The notes beneath the pieces are model-generated. The model ran no database searches, was not told the DNA's origin, and worked only from the letters and a program-made list of their open reading frames with translations. From RGIG5612 sp045627365 (GTDB taxonomy: Bacteria > Bacillota > Clostridia > Lachnospirales > Lachnospiraceae), in the NCBI GenBank assembly GCA_045627365.1, contig JAZQNN010000004.1, forward strand, positions 1 through 53,796: 53,796 bases of DNA. The letters run 5' to 3'. This document shows, in pieces, positions 7,448 through 15,049 of the stretch. Both the position numbers and the translations under genes were made by a program. Position 1 is the stretch's first letter, and every line of letters starts with the position of its first letter.

Positions 7448-9184
7448 TTATTCCTCCTCAGCGCTCTTAAGTGCGTCCATCTTGCAAAGCTGTGCGCAGA
7501 CTCCGCAGCCAACGCATAACGTATTGTCAATAACTGCCTTCTTGTTTACTACGCTGATCGCAGGGCAGCCGATCTTCATGCAGGCTTTGCAGCCAACACA
7601 TTTATCGCTCTTGGCGATGATCGGTTTCTTGTGCTTAACGTATTTAAGAAGTGCGCACGGCCTTCTGGAAATGATTACCGAAGGCTCATCTATGGAAGTC
7701 TCCTCCAGTACAGCCTGCTCGCATTCAGCCAGGTTGTAAGGATCAACTACTCTAACTCTCTTGATGCCCAGTCCCTTAACAAGGGTCTCAAGATCAATCT
7801 TCGTGCACGGATCGCCCTTGAGGTTGATACCGGTCGTCGGGTTCTGCTGATGTCCGGTCATACCTGTGATCGAGTTGTCCAGGATGATAACTGTTGCGCC
7901 TGACTCGTTGTAGGCTACATTTGCAAGGCCTGTCATGCCTGAATGCATAAATGTTGAATCACCGATAACGCATACAGCCTTCTTGCCCTGAGCGCCCATC
8001 TTCGTGAAGCCGTGAAGACCCGAAACGGATGCGCCCATGCAGATCGTGGTGTCAAGCGCCGAAAGCGGTGCAAGCGCTCCAAGCGTGTAGCAGCCGATGT
8101 CGCCGAACACCGTAAGTTTGTTCTTGGAAAGTGTGTAGAACAGACCTCTGTGCGGGCAGCCTGCGCACATAACAGGAGGACGTGCCGGGATCGGATCGTC
8201 GACCTTTGCGCCTGCTGTTGTTGCAACGCCAAGCTTTTCAGCGATCAGGTTCTGGCTGTACTCGCCCTGGCAGCCGAAGAGCTCTTTGCCCTGAACTTCA
8301 AGTCCTAAGGTCTTGCAAAAATCCTCGATGATTCCGTCAAGTTCTTCAACAACGATGAGTTTCTTCACTCCTGCCGCAAATTCCCTGATCTTCTTCGGAG
8401 GCAATGGATTGGCCATGCCGAGCTTAAGAACCGGATATTTGTCTCCGAATACTTCTTTAACATACTGGTAACTCGTAGAAGCTGTGATAAAGCCCATGCT
8501 GTTATCCTCACCGGCTTCTACTCTGTTAAGCGGGCTGGTCTCGGCATACTCTCTGAGGGCCGCTGTACGCTTCTCTACTACTGCGTGGCGTGCCTTGGCA
8601 GGTGCCGGCATCATAACGTACTTAGTCATATCTTTCTGATACGGCTTATCGGCTGCCTCTACCCTGTCAGATGTCTCAACAAGGCTCTGTGAATGGGAAA
8701 CACGTGTGCACATCTTAACGATAACCGGTGTATCGAACTGCTCCGAGATCTCGTAAGCTGTCTTGGCAAAATTCAAAGCATCCGAAGAATCTGATGGCTC
8801 AAGCATCGGCAGCTTTGCAGCGATCGCATAGTGACGGCTGTCCTGCTCGTTCTGTGAGCTGTGAAGGCCTGCGTCATCCGCAACACAGATGACCATGCCT
8901 GCGTTGATTCCTGTGTAAGAAAGCGTGAACAGAGGGTCTGCTGCCACGTTAAGTCCAACATGCTTCATTCCGCAGAAGCTTCTCTTGCCTGCGATGGATG
9001 CGCCAAATGCGGACTCCATGGCAACCTTCTCGTTCGGTGCCCATTCCGCGTATATCTCCGCGTACTTAGCTGCGCTTTCCGTAACTTCCGTACTCGGTGT
9101 TCCCGGATATGAAGATACGAATGAGCAGCCTGCCTCGTAAAGGCCTCTGGCCAGCGCGTCATTTCCGAGTAATAATTCTTTCAT
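7448..9184 (-). CDS. iorA: Indolepyruvate:ferredoxin oxidoreductase, alpha subunit
   Basis: This is the large subunit of the thiamine-diphosphate enzyme that pairs with IorB. The start at 9184 (MKELLLGNDALARG) is chosen over an upstream frame extension because GGAG lies 9 bases before it. The N-terminal part carries the pyrimidine-binding domain (SYPGTPSTEV). The thiamine-binding part is at GDIGCYTLG and VIGDSTFMHSG. The C-terminus holds two ferredoxin-like clusters, CVGCKACMKIGCP and CVGCGVCAQLC, for two [4Fe-4S] centres. The length of about 578 residues fits the family. It lies 18 bases after the acyl-CoA synthetase gene. Confidence 0.95.
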   Translation of the reverse strand: MKELLLGNDALARGLYEAGCSFVSSYPGTPSTEVTESAAKYAEIYAEWAPNEKVAMESAFGASIAGKRSFCGMKHVGLNVAADPLFTLSYTGINAGMVICVADDAGLHSSQNEQDSRHYAIAAKLPMLEPSDSSDALNFAKTAYEISEQFDTPVIVKMCTRVSHSQSLVETSDRVEAADKPYQKDMTKYVMMPAPAKARHAVVEKRTAALREYAETSPLNRVEAGEDNSMGFITASTSYQYVKEVFGDKYPVLKLGMANPLPPKKIREFAAGVKKLIVVEELDGIIEDFCKTLGLEVQGKELFGCQGEYSQNLIAEKLGVATTAGAKVDDPIPARPPVMCAGCPHRGLFYTLSKNKLTVFGDIGCYTLGALAPLSALDTTICMGASVSGLHGFTKMGAQGKKAVCVIGDSTFMHSGMTGLANVAYNESGATVIILDNSITGMTGHQQNPTTGINLKGDPCTKIDLETLVKGLGIKRVRVVDPYNLAECEQAVLEETSIDEPSVIISRRPCALLKYVKHKKPIIAKSDKCVGCKACMKIGCPAISVVNKKAVIDNTLCVGCGVCAQLCKMDALKSAEEE

Positions 9185-9201
9185 TTGTTGTCTCCTTGTT
9201 T

Positions 9202-10845
9202 TTACTTTGTTGTCTGGGCTTCTACAAGCCTGCCGCCGCAATATTTCTGTCTGAGTACCGGTTTCTCGATCTTGCCTGTCGGATTCCTTGGTATGTCGTC
9301 GAAAATAATGTGACGCGGTCTCTTGTATCTTGGCAGGTCTTCACAGAACTGTCTGATTTCTTCCTCGGTAGCTGTAAAGCCATCCTTGAGCTCGATGATT
9401 GCTGCCGTTGCTTCTCCGAGTCTTTCGTCCGGAACACCGATCACCGCAACGTCCTTGATCTTGTCATTGGCACGGAGGTAATCCTCGATCTGAACAGGAT
9501 AAATATTCTCGCCGCCGCTGATTACCACGTCTTTCTTGCGGTCAACCAGGTAGATAAAGCCGTCCTCATCGATCCTCGCCATATCTCCGGTGTAGAGCCA
9601 TCCGTTTTTGACGGTCTCCGCTGTAGCTTCCGGATTCTTGTAATATTCTATCATAACCCCGGGGCCATAAACCAGGAGTTCTCCGACTTCATCGCCCTTG
9701 ACATCTTCGCCCTTGTCGTTAACGACTCTTGTGGTCCAGCCGAAGCCTGCTTTGCCGATCGCGCCGACCTTGTGAATGTTCTCAACTCCCAGATGTACGC
9801 AGCCCGGTCCCAAAGACTCGCTGAGGCCGTAGTTGGTATCGTACTCGTGGTTCGGGAAGTATTTCTTCCATCTTGCGATCAGACTAGGCGGAACCGGCTG
9901 TGCTCCTATATGCATCAGCCTCCACTGGTCTAAGTAGTATTTGCTGAGGTCTATCTTGCCGGACTCGATCTCGTCCAGGATATCCTGTGCCCACGGAACA
10001 AGCAGCCATACGATGGTGCAGCGTTCTTCCGTAACCGCACGCAGGATCCACTCAGGCTTAACGCCCCTTAAAAGGACAGCCTTGCTGCAGGAAAGAAGTG
10101 AGCCGAACCAGTGCATCTTGGCGCCTGTATGGTAAAGCGGCGGTATGCACAGGAACACATCGTCACGGGTCTGTCCGTGATGATTCTGCTCTGCTCTGCA
10201 TGCGTGCATAAGACCTGAATGTTTGTGAAGGATGGCCTTCGGGAATCCTGTTGTGCCGGATGAAAAATAGATCGCGGCAAAGTCATCTTCATCTATGCTT
10301 ACAGGAGGAAGCTCAGTTGAGCAAAATGTCATTATCTGAATGCAGTTTTCAGAATATGCCGGTCCCTCCTGGGTCCTGTCAACGAAAAACCAGAATTTAA
10401 CTTTATCTACCGAATCAACGATGCTGTCGATACGGCTGGTAAACTCAGGCCCGAAGAACAATATTTCAATGTCTGCAAGATCCAGACAATATTTGATCTC
10501 TTCACCTGAATATCGGTAATTAAGAGGAACGGCTATGCAGCCGGCCTTGAGTATTCCGAAATAGATCGGCAGCCATTCGAGGCTGTTCATCATCAGGATG
10601 CCGACTTTCATGCCTTTGTAAGCTCTGCGGCTGAGAAGCATGTTGGCAATGCGGTTTGCCCTGCGCTCAAATTCACGCCAGGTAAGCTCCAGTCTGTAAG
10701 GAGTGCCTTCCTGAGCCGCAACTACAAGACTTGACTCACGCCATGTGGTAGCGTTGTCACGTTCTTCCGATGGATTGATCTCAACCAGCGCAACTTCACT
10801 TCCGTGCAATCTGGCATTTTTTTCCAAAACTTCTGTTAATAACAT
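9202..10845 (-). CDS. AMP-binding acyl-CoA synthetase
   Basis: This is an adenylate-forming CoA ligase of about 547 residues in the long-chain acyl/aryl-CoA synthetase branch. Motifs are IYFSSGTTGFPKAIL (phosphate loop), YGLSESLGPG, the YTGDMARIDEDGFIYLVDRKKD hinge region and PRNPTGKIEK with the catalytic lysine. The substrate cannot be read from the sequence; the company of iorAB and a PaaK-like enzyme favours aryl or acyl acids from amino-acid fermentation. The start at 10845 is supported by GGAGG; the longer frame from 10884 lacks such a site. It is the first gene of the operon and has its own promoter with a dyad. Confidence 0.9.
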   Translation of the reverse strand: MLLTEVLEKNARLHGSEVALVEINPSEERDNATTWRESSLVVAAQEGTPYRLELTWREFERRANRIANMLLSRRAYKGMKVGILMMNSLEWLPIYFGILKAGCIAVPLNYRYSGEEIKYCLDLADIEILFFGPEFTSRIDSIVDSVDKVKFWFFVDRTQEGPAYSENCIQIMTFCSTELPPVSIDEDDFAAIYFSSGTTGFPKAILHKHSGLMHACRAEQNHHGQTRDDVFLCIPPLYHTGAKMHWFGSLLSCSKAVLLRGVKPEWILRAVTEERCTIVWLLVPWAQDILDEIESGKIDLSKYYLDQWRLMHIGAQPVPPSLIARWKKYFPNHEYDTNYGLSESLGPGCVHLGVENIHKVGAIGKAGFGWTTRVVNDKGEDVKGDEVGELLVYGPGVMIEYYKNPEATAETVKNGWLYTGDMARIDEDGFIYLVDRKKDVVISGGENIYPVQIEDYLRANDKIKDVAVIGVPDERLGEATAAIIELKDGFTATEEEIRQFCEDLPRYKRPRHIIFDDIPRNPTGKIEKPVLRQKYCGGRLVEAQTTK

Positions 10846-10874
10846 AAAACACCTCCGGGGAACATATGCTCTGC

Positions 10875-10903
10875 ACTTTAACACTTTTAATCGTTAAAGT
10901 CAA
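10875..10903 (-). promoter_or_regulatory. Promoter with overlapping dyad for the CoA ligase/ior operon
   Basis: On the minus strand, -35 TTGACT (10898-10903) and -10 TAAAGT (10875-10880) are separated by 17 bases. The inverted repeat ACTTTAA-N12-TTAAAGT (10875-10881 and 10894-10900) overlies both boxes, as expected for a repressor operator. The regulator is unknown. Confidence 0.6.
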
Positions 10904-10938
10904 TTGTTACCCTCTAAAAAAATAATATTTATATAAGG

Positions 10939-10964
10939 AACCCCGCCTTTGGGGCGGGGCTTTG
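10939..10964 (-). terminator. Likely terminator after the aroB-like gene
   Basis: A strong GC-rich hairpin (AGCCCCGCC, loop, GGCGGGGTT) lies just past the stop at 10972. The following T-run is weak on the minus strand (TTCCTTATAT). It also separates this operon from the ior promoter. Confidence 0.6.
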
Positions 10965-10971
10965 TGCGTTT

Positions 10972-11979
10972 TTATCTTGGCAGGTCGGCCAGATAATCGT
11001 CTATGGCCTCTTTCGGTATCTCGCGTATTTCGCAGCTTCCGATCTCACTCACGTAGACTATCTCGATCGTGTCGCGGCCTTCATTCTCCTTAAGGATCTC
11101 AGCCTTAATGTCCTCATTTGACGCTATGCACGCGATCGGCAACGCAAATTTATTGAACACATACGCCAACTCTTCTCTGATCTCCGGCGCGCACATGGCA
11201 AGCATGCCCATCGCAACATTCTCGCCGTGAAGCGAATCTCCGCCTGAAAGTGTCTCAAGCGCCCTTCCTATGGTATGTCCGAATCCCAGAATGTCCATCG
11301 TTCCGGGCTCTTCAATATCCTGCTTAACTATTGCCTTCTTTATCTGCAAAGCGCCGATTATGAAATTGGCCATTGCGCTCTCCGCATCCTGGCTGTACTC
11401 GATAAAGTGGAAAAAGCTGGCATCCGAGATAACCGCCATCTTGATGATCTCGGCCATTGCTGCGCTCAGCTGCTTCTTCTCAAGCGTGTTGAGTGAATCA
11501 GGGTCAATAACGACTGCCTTCGGATGGCAGATAACGCCGATAGCATCCTTTTTCTCACCCAGATTCATCCTGCACCTTCCGCCGATCGTGCAGTCAGCCT
11601 GCGCCATCAGCGTGGTCGGCATATAGTAAAAATCGATGCCGCCAAGGAATGTTGCCGCAACGAAGCCTGCAAAATCTCCTACCACACCGCCGCCGACAGC
11701 GACAACGCAATCCGCCTTGGTGAAGCCTGCGTCCAGCATCTGAGCGATGAGCTGCTCATAATTGGCCAGGTTCTTACTCTCATCGCCTTCCGGAATGGTT
11801 GCGATGAAGCCTTCTTTGCTTCTTGCCTGAACGATCCTTGAATAACCGGTCGGTATGCCTGAATCCGTGACTATCATGACCTTTCGATCAAGGTCAAAAT
11901 AATCATCAACGCGAACCCTGGCGCCCTTCTCAAGTACTATGTTGTAGCTGTCTTTGCCCAGCTCGACCGGTATGATCAT
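10972..11979 (-). CDS. 3-dehydroquinate synthase-like cyclase with altered active site
   Basis: The 335-residue protein belongs to the NAD-dependent sugar-phosphate cyclase (AroB) family. It keeps the NAD loop VGGGVVGDFAGFVAATF, PTTLMAQAD, and zinc ligands Glu177 (MAEIIK), His235 (FGHT) and His251 (HGENVA). Several residues needed for dehydroquinate formation differ. The lysine of GGKxxxN is Arg135 (IGGRCRMN). KN before IG is KD (Asp145). The arginine and asparagine before FGH are Met228 and Gly232 (TMDILGFGHT). The second histidine of GHTxGH is Arg239 (GHTIGRALE). It overlaps the chorismate mutase gene by ATGA. It could be a diverged AroB or a cyclase acting on another sugar phosphate; I cannot decide which. 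Confidence 0.8.
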   Translation of the reverse strand: MIIPVELGKDSYNIVLEKGARVRVDDYFDLDRKVMIVTDSGIPTGYSRIVQARSKEGFIATIPEGDESKNLANYEQLIAQMLDAGFTKADCVVAVGGGVVGDFAGFVAATFLGGIDFYYMPTTLMAQADCTIGGRCRMNLGEKKDAIGVICHPKAVVIDPDSLNTLEKKQLSAAMAEIIKMAVISDASFFHFIEYSQDAESAMANFIIGALQIKKAIVKQDIEEPGTMDILGFGHTIGRALETLSGGDSLHGENVAMGMLAMCAPEIREELAYVFNKFALPIACIASNEDIKAEILKENEGRDTIEIVYVSEIGSCEIREIPKEAIDDYLADLPR

Positions 11980-12254
11980 TTCTTGTCCTCCATCAGTTTG
12001 TTCTGGTATTTGCGGGAAAGCTCCATGACTTTCTCGATAAATTCCTCGTAATACTCCTGTGCCTGACGTCCTTTAAGCTGAACCTTTCCGCGGGCGATCA
12101 CCTCAGCTTCTCTGGCCGTGTTTCTGATCGCCATGGTAACTGATTTCTTGACCTCGGCGATGTTGGCAACAACATCCATACGTGCGGCAAAAAGCTCCGC
12201 CATCTGCTCATCTATTTCGTCTATTTTTGCTCTTAATTCGTCAAGTCCTGCCAT
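11976..12254 (-). CDS. Chorismate mutase, AroQ type, small stand-alone protein
   Basis: The 92-residue all-helical protein starts LDELRAKIDEIDEQMAELFA, the first helix of AroQ chorismate mutases. Expected active-site residues are in place: Arg8, Arg25 (AARMDV), Lys36 (AEVKK), and Arg48 with Glu49 (TAREAEVI). AroQ enzymes turn chorismate into prephenate, the branch point to Phe and Tyr. The gene begins behind a GGAGGG ribosome site, 15 bases after the DUF554 gene, and its stop overlaps the start of the aroB-like gene. No other shikimate-pathway genes are in the window, so this two-gene pairing is unusual. Confidence 0.85.
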   Translation of the reverse strand: MAGLDELRAKIDEIDEQMAELFAARMDVVANIAEVKKSVTMAIRNTAREAEVIARGKVQLKGRQAQEYYEEFIEKVMELSRKYQNKLMEDKK

Positions 12255-12268
12255 AATTCCCTCCTATG

Positions 12269-12979
12269 TTAAAAAAGTGTTCCGAGCCATCCTACAAGCG
12301 GGATGTACGCGATCGGCAGAAACATTGAAATGATCATGTCCGCCACTTTGATCTTCTTCTCACAGATGCCGGTCAGGTTGAGTCCCAATCCGATCAGCAT
12401 AACGCCTCCGGCTGCCGACATTTCGGTGATCACGTTGTCCGCCAGATAAGGAGCTACCCAGGTCGCCAGCAGCGTCAGAATGCCCTGATATACAAGCACT
12501 GTGACCGCCGAGCACGCAACTCCGATACCCATCGTCGCCGAGAAGAATATTGCCATTACACCGTCCATGATGCTCTTGGCAAATATGATCGTATAATCGT
12601 GATTTACCCCCGCCTCAAACGAGCCGATGATCGCCATTGACCCGACGCAGAACAGGAGGCTCGCCATCACGAAGCCTTCGGTAAAGTGCTCGTTGCTGCT
12701 GCCCTTTTTGAAGAATTTTTCCTTGATCTTGTCACCCAGGCCGTCAAACCACTCCGTTATCTTCAGGAGCGTGCCGATGGTGGTGCCGATAACCAGGCAG
12801 ATGATCATGCACAGAAGGTCGCCCGTCTTTATCGCACTCGTGATGCCGATGACCATTGTGCACAGACCCATGATCGTCGTCAGTGCCTTGCCCAGATTCT
12901 CATTTATCTTGTTTTTCAGGAGCAGTCCCAGAACGCTTCCCGCTGCGACCGCGCCGAAATTTACTATTACCGCTATCAA
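12269..12979 (-). CDS. DUF554 family membrane protein
   Basis: The 236-residue, strongly hydrophobic protein has several predicted membrane helices (for example 3-20, 31-47, 56-70 and 143-165) and a lysine-rich cytoplasmic loop around 85-95. The opening NFGAVAAGSVLGLLLKNKI and the end VADMIISMFLPIAYIPLVGW are typical of the DUF554/YdfK family, whose function is not known. The start codon is TTG behind AGAGGT. It is the first gene of the unit that continues with chorismate mutase and the aroB-like gene. No substrate can be read from the sequence. Confidence 0.85.
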   Translation of the reverse strand: MIAVIVNFGAVAAGSVLGLLLKNKINENLGKALTTIMGLCTMVIGITSAIKTGDLLCMIICLVIGTTIGTLLKITEWFDGLGDKIKEKFFKKGSSNEHFTEGFVMASLLFCVGSMAIIGSFEAGVNHDYTIIFAKSIMDGVMAIFFSATMGIGVACSAVTVLVYQGILTLLATWVAPYLADNVITEMSAAGGVMLIGLGLNLTGICEKKIKVADMIISMFLPIAYIPLVGWLGTLF

Positions 12980-13057
12980 AGTCAGACCTCTTTTTCATTT
13001 TGTCGTACCCTATATTTTTACTTATATTTTTCTTTGATGTCAAGAAACAATTTGCCC

Positions 13058-13086
13058 TTGACATGCGATGGTTTATACACTAATAT
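13058..13086 (+). promoter_or_regulatory. Promoter of the dapA leader
   Basis: A consensus -35 TTGACA (13058-13063), a 17-base spacer and -10 TAATAT (13081-13086) lie a few bases before the lysine riboswitch. Confidence 0.65.
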
Positions 13087-13095
13087 GCCTAGTAA

Positions 13096-13263
13096 CGATA
13101 GAGGTGCGCCTTGTAAAGAGTAAATGTTCCTCACAAGTTCCCTGCAGGGGACGGACCATTGAAAGGGACGGGCGCCGAAGCAGACGGGAAGCTGCAGAAC
13201 CGTTGGCTGGTCAGGCGGAATAACATCCGACCGACTGTCGCAGTAACATGCGGAGCGCTATCT
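13096..13263 (+). promoter_or_regulatory. Lysine riboswitch (L box)
   Basis: The leader carries the conserved core GATAGAGGTGCG (13098-13109), the GAAAGGGACGGGCGCCGAAG segment and GTTGGCTGGTCAGG. The closing helix P1 pairs GATAG at 13098 with CTATC at 13258. Lysine binding favours the downstream terminator and so lowers dapA expression; this is the standard action of the class. The two genes downstream, dapA and dapB, belong to lysine/diaminopimelate synthesis, which fits. Confidence 0.93.
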
Positions 13264-13296
13264 GATATGTATTTGTCGTGTTTGGTACATATTTGA

Positions 13297-13330
13297 AGCA
13301 GCTCGCATTGGCGTCGCTGCTGTTTTTATT
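13297..13330 (+). terminator. Terminator of the lysine riboswitch
   Basis: The hairpin AGCAGC-CGC / GCG-GCTGCT is followed by GTTTTTATT, 34 bases past the aptamer and 31 bases before the dapA start. It is the expression platform of the riboswitch. Confidence 0.8.
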
Positions 13331-13361
13331 ATCAGCGATAGCACAATCCGAGGAGGACATC

Positions 13362-14252
13362 ATGAATAAGAAAGTAGTATTTGAAGGAGCAGCAACAGCA
13401 CTTATCACGCCGACTACCGAGACCGACATCGATTTTGAAAAGTTCGGCCGTCTTATCGACTGGCAGATCGAGCAGGGGATCAACGCCCTCGTAGTCTGCG
13501 GTACATCCGGTGAAGCATCAACACTTACAGACGCAGAGCACAAAGCAGCCATTGCTTACGCCGTACAGCGTGCAGCAGGACGCGTTCCTATTATCGCAGG
13601 CACAGGCAGTAACGAGACCAGCTACGCTATCGAGCTGACCAAATTTGCCTACGGATGCGGCGCAGACGCAGCTCTCGTTGTAACTCCGTATTACAATAAA
13701 GCGACCCAGAAGGGCCTTATCAAGATGTACAATGCAGTTGCTGACTGCGCGGACATCCCTATCATCGTTTACAACGTTCCGGGAAGGACCGGCGTTAATA
13801 TTGAGCCTTCAACATATGCCGCACTTGCTGAACACGAGAACATCGTAGCCATCAAGGAAGCTAACGGCAATATCTCCAAGATCGTTGAGACCATGACCTT
13901 AGTAGGCGACAAGCTCACCCTTTACTCAGGCAATGACGATCAGATCGTTCCTATCATGTCCATGGGCGGCAAGGGCGTTATCTCTGTTCTTTCCAACCTC
14001 CTTCCGGCTGAGACCAGAGCGATCTGCGATTCATATCTTGCAGGCGATGTTGCCAAGGCTGCTGCAATGCAGTGCAAATACTACAACCTGATCTCCGCTC
14101 TGTTCTGCGAAGTCAATCCTATCCCTGTTAAGGCCGCTATGGCAGCCATGGGCTTCTGTGATAACTTCCTGCGTCTTCCGCTTACCGAGATGGAAGATGC
14201 TCACTACGAGAGGCTGATAGCCGAGATGAGAAACGTCGGCATCAACGTTTGA
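13362..14252 (+). CDS. dapA: 4-hydroxy-tetrahydrodipicolinate synthase
   Basis: DapA condenses pyruvate with aspartate semialdehyde, the first step committed to diaminopimelate and lysine. The 296-residue protein shows GTSGEASTL, the YNVPGRTG motif with the catalytic tyrosine, and the Schiff-base lysine in VAIKEANG. The length fits the family. The start at 13362 follows GAGGAGG at 13350-13356; the open frame to 13278 runs back into the riboswitch terminator and is not translated. The gene is controlled by the lysine riboswitch upstream and followed by dapB. Confidence 0.96.
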   Translation: MNKKVVFEGAATALITPTTETDIDFEKFGRLIDWQIEQGINALVVCGTSGEASTLTDAEHKAAIAYAVQRAAGRVPIIAGTGSNETSYAIELTKFAYGCGADAALVVTPYYNKATQKGLIKMYNAVADCADIPIIVYNVPGRTGVNIEPSTYAALAEHENIVAIKEANGNISKIVETMTLVGDKLTLYSGNDDQIVPIMSMGGKGVISVLSNLLPAETRAICDSYLAGDVAKAAAMQCKYYNLISALFCEVNPIPVKAAMAAMGFCDNFLRLPLTEMEDAHYERLIAEMRNVGINV

Positions 14253-14320
14253 TCCAATACATAACAAAGCGGCGCTTGCCAGGTGCGGGCGCCGCTTATC
14301 TGATTTTAAGGAGAATGAAT

Positions 14321-15049
14321 ATGAGAATAATCGTAAGCGGCGCTGCCGGACATATGGGCAGGATACTCACCGATATCATTGAGAATACAGAAGACCTTGA
14401 ACTCACAGCCGGAGTTGATCCTTTCGGCGATGAATTTTACCCGGATTTCACCGATGATATCCCTGAGGCGGATATTATCATCGACTTCTCCCACCACAGC
14501 CGCGCCGGCGCGATCGTCAGCTTTGCCATAAAGAGACAGATCCCGGTGATTATCGCAACGACCGGTCACACAGACGAGGAAAAGGCCCTGATCACAGCCG
14601 CAGCTGCCAAGATCCCTGTCTTCTATTCAGGCAACATGTCTCTCGGCATTGCCCTCCTTGTAAATCTTGCCAAAAAAACAGCGTCCGCTTTCCCGGACGC
14701 TGATATAGAAATCGTTGAAATTCATCATAACCGCAAGCTTGACGCTCCGAGCGGAACCGCTGCTATGCTCGCCAGGGCCGTACAGGAAGTCCTTCCCGAA
14801 ACTTATCCGGTCTACGGACGCGAAGGCATGAGCAAACGCCAGAAGGGCGAGATAGGCATGCATTCACTGCGCATGGGTGACATCGTAGGTATTCACGAAG
14901 TTATCGTAAGCACTCAGACCCAGACTATCACACTGAAGCATGAGGCTCACAGCCGCGCTCTTTTCGCTGACGGTGCGATCAGCGCTGCCCGCTTCTTAGT
15001 TGGCCGACCTGCCGGACTCTACGACATGCAGAGTCTGATCACTGCTTAA
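14321..15049 (+). CDS. dapB: 4-hydroxy-tetrahydrodipicolinate reductase
   Basis: DapB reduces the DapA product with NAD(P)H. The 242-residue protein has the Rossmann start MRIIVSGAAGHMG, the central ATTGHT segment and the substrate-binding motif HHNRKLDAPSGTA, and ends in the family-typical GLYDMQSLI. ATG 14321 has AAGGAG at the right distance; ATG 14315, two codons earlier, is too close to it. It follows dapA by 68 bases. Its 3' end overlaps the end of the convergent S41 peptidase gene by 54 bases. Confidence 0.95.
   Translation: MRIIVSGAAGHMGRILTDIIENTEDLELTAGVDPFGDEFYPDFTDDIPEADIIIDFSHHSRAGAIVSFAIKRQIPVIIATTGHTDEEKALITAAAAKIPVFYSGNMSLGIALLVNLAKKTASAFPDADIEIVEIHHNRKLDAPSGTAAMLARAVQEVLPETYPVYGREGMSKRQKGEIGMHSLRMGDIVGIHEVIVSTQTQTITLKHEAHSRALFADGAISAARFLVGRPAGLYDMQSLITA

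Noticed and set aside
9097..9933. Plus-strand open frame of 278 codons
   Set aside because: Antisense to the acyl-CoA synthetase and iorA; a shadow of their codon bias.
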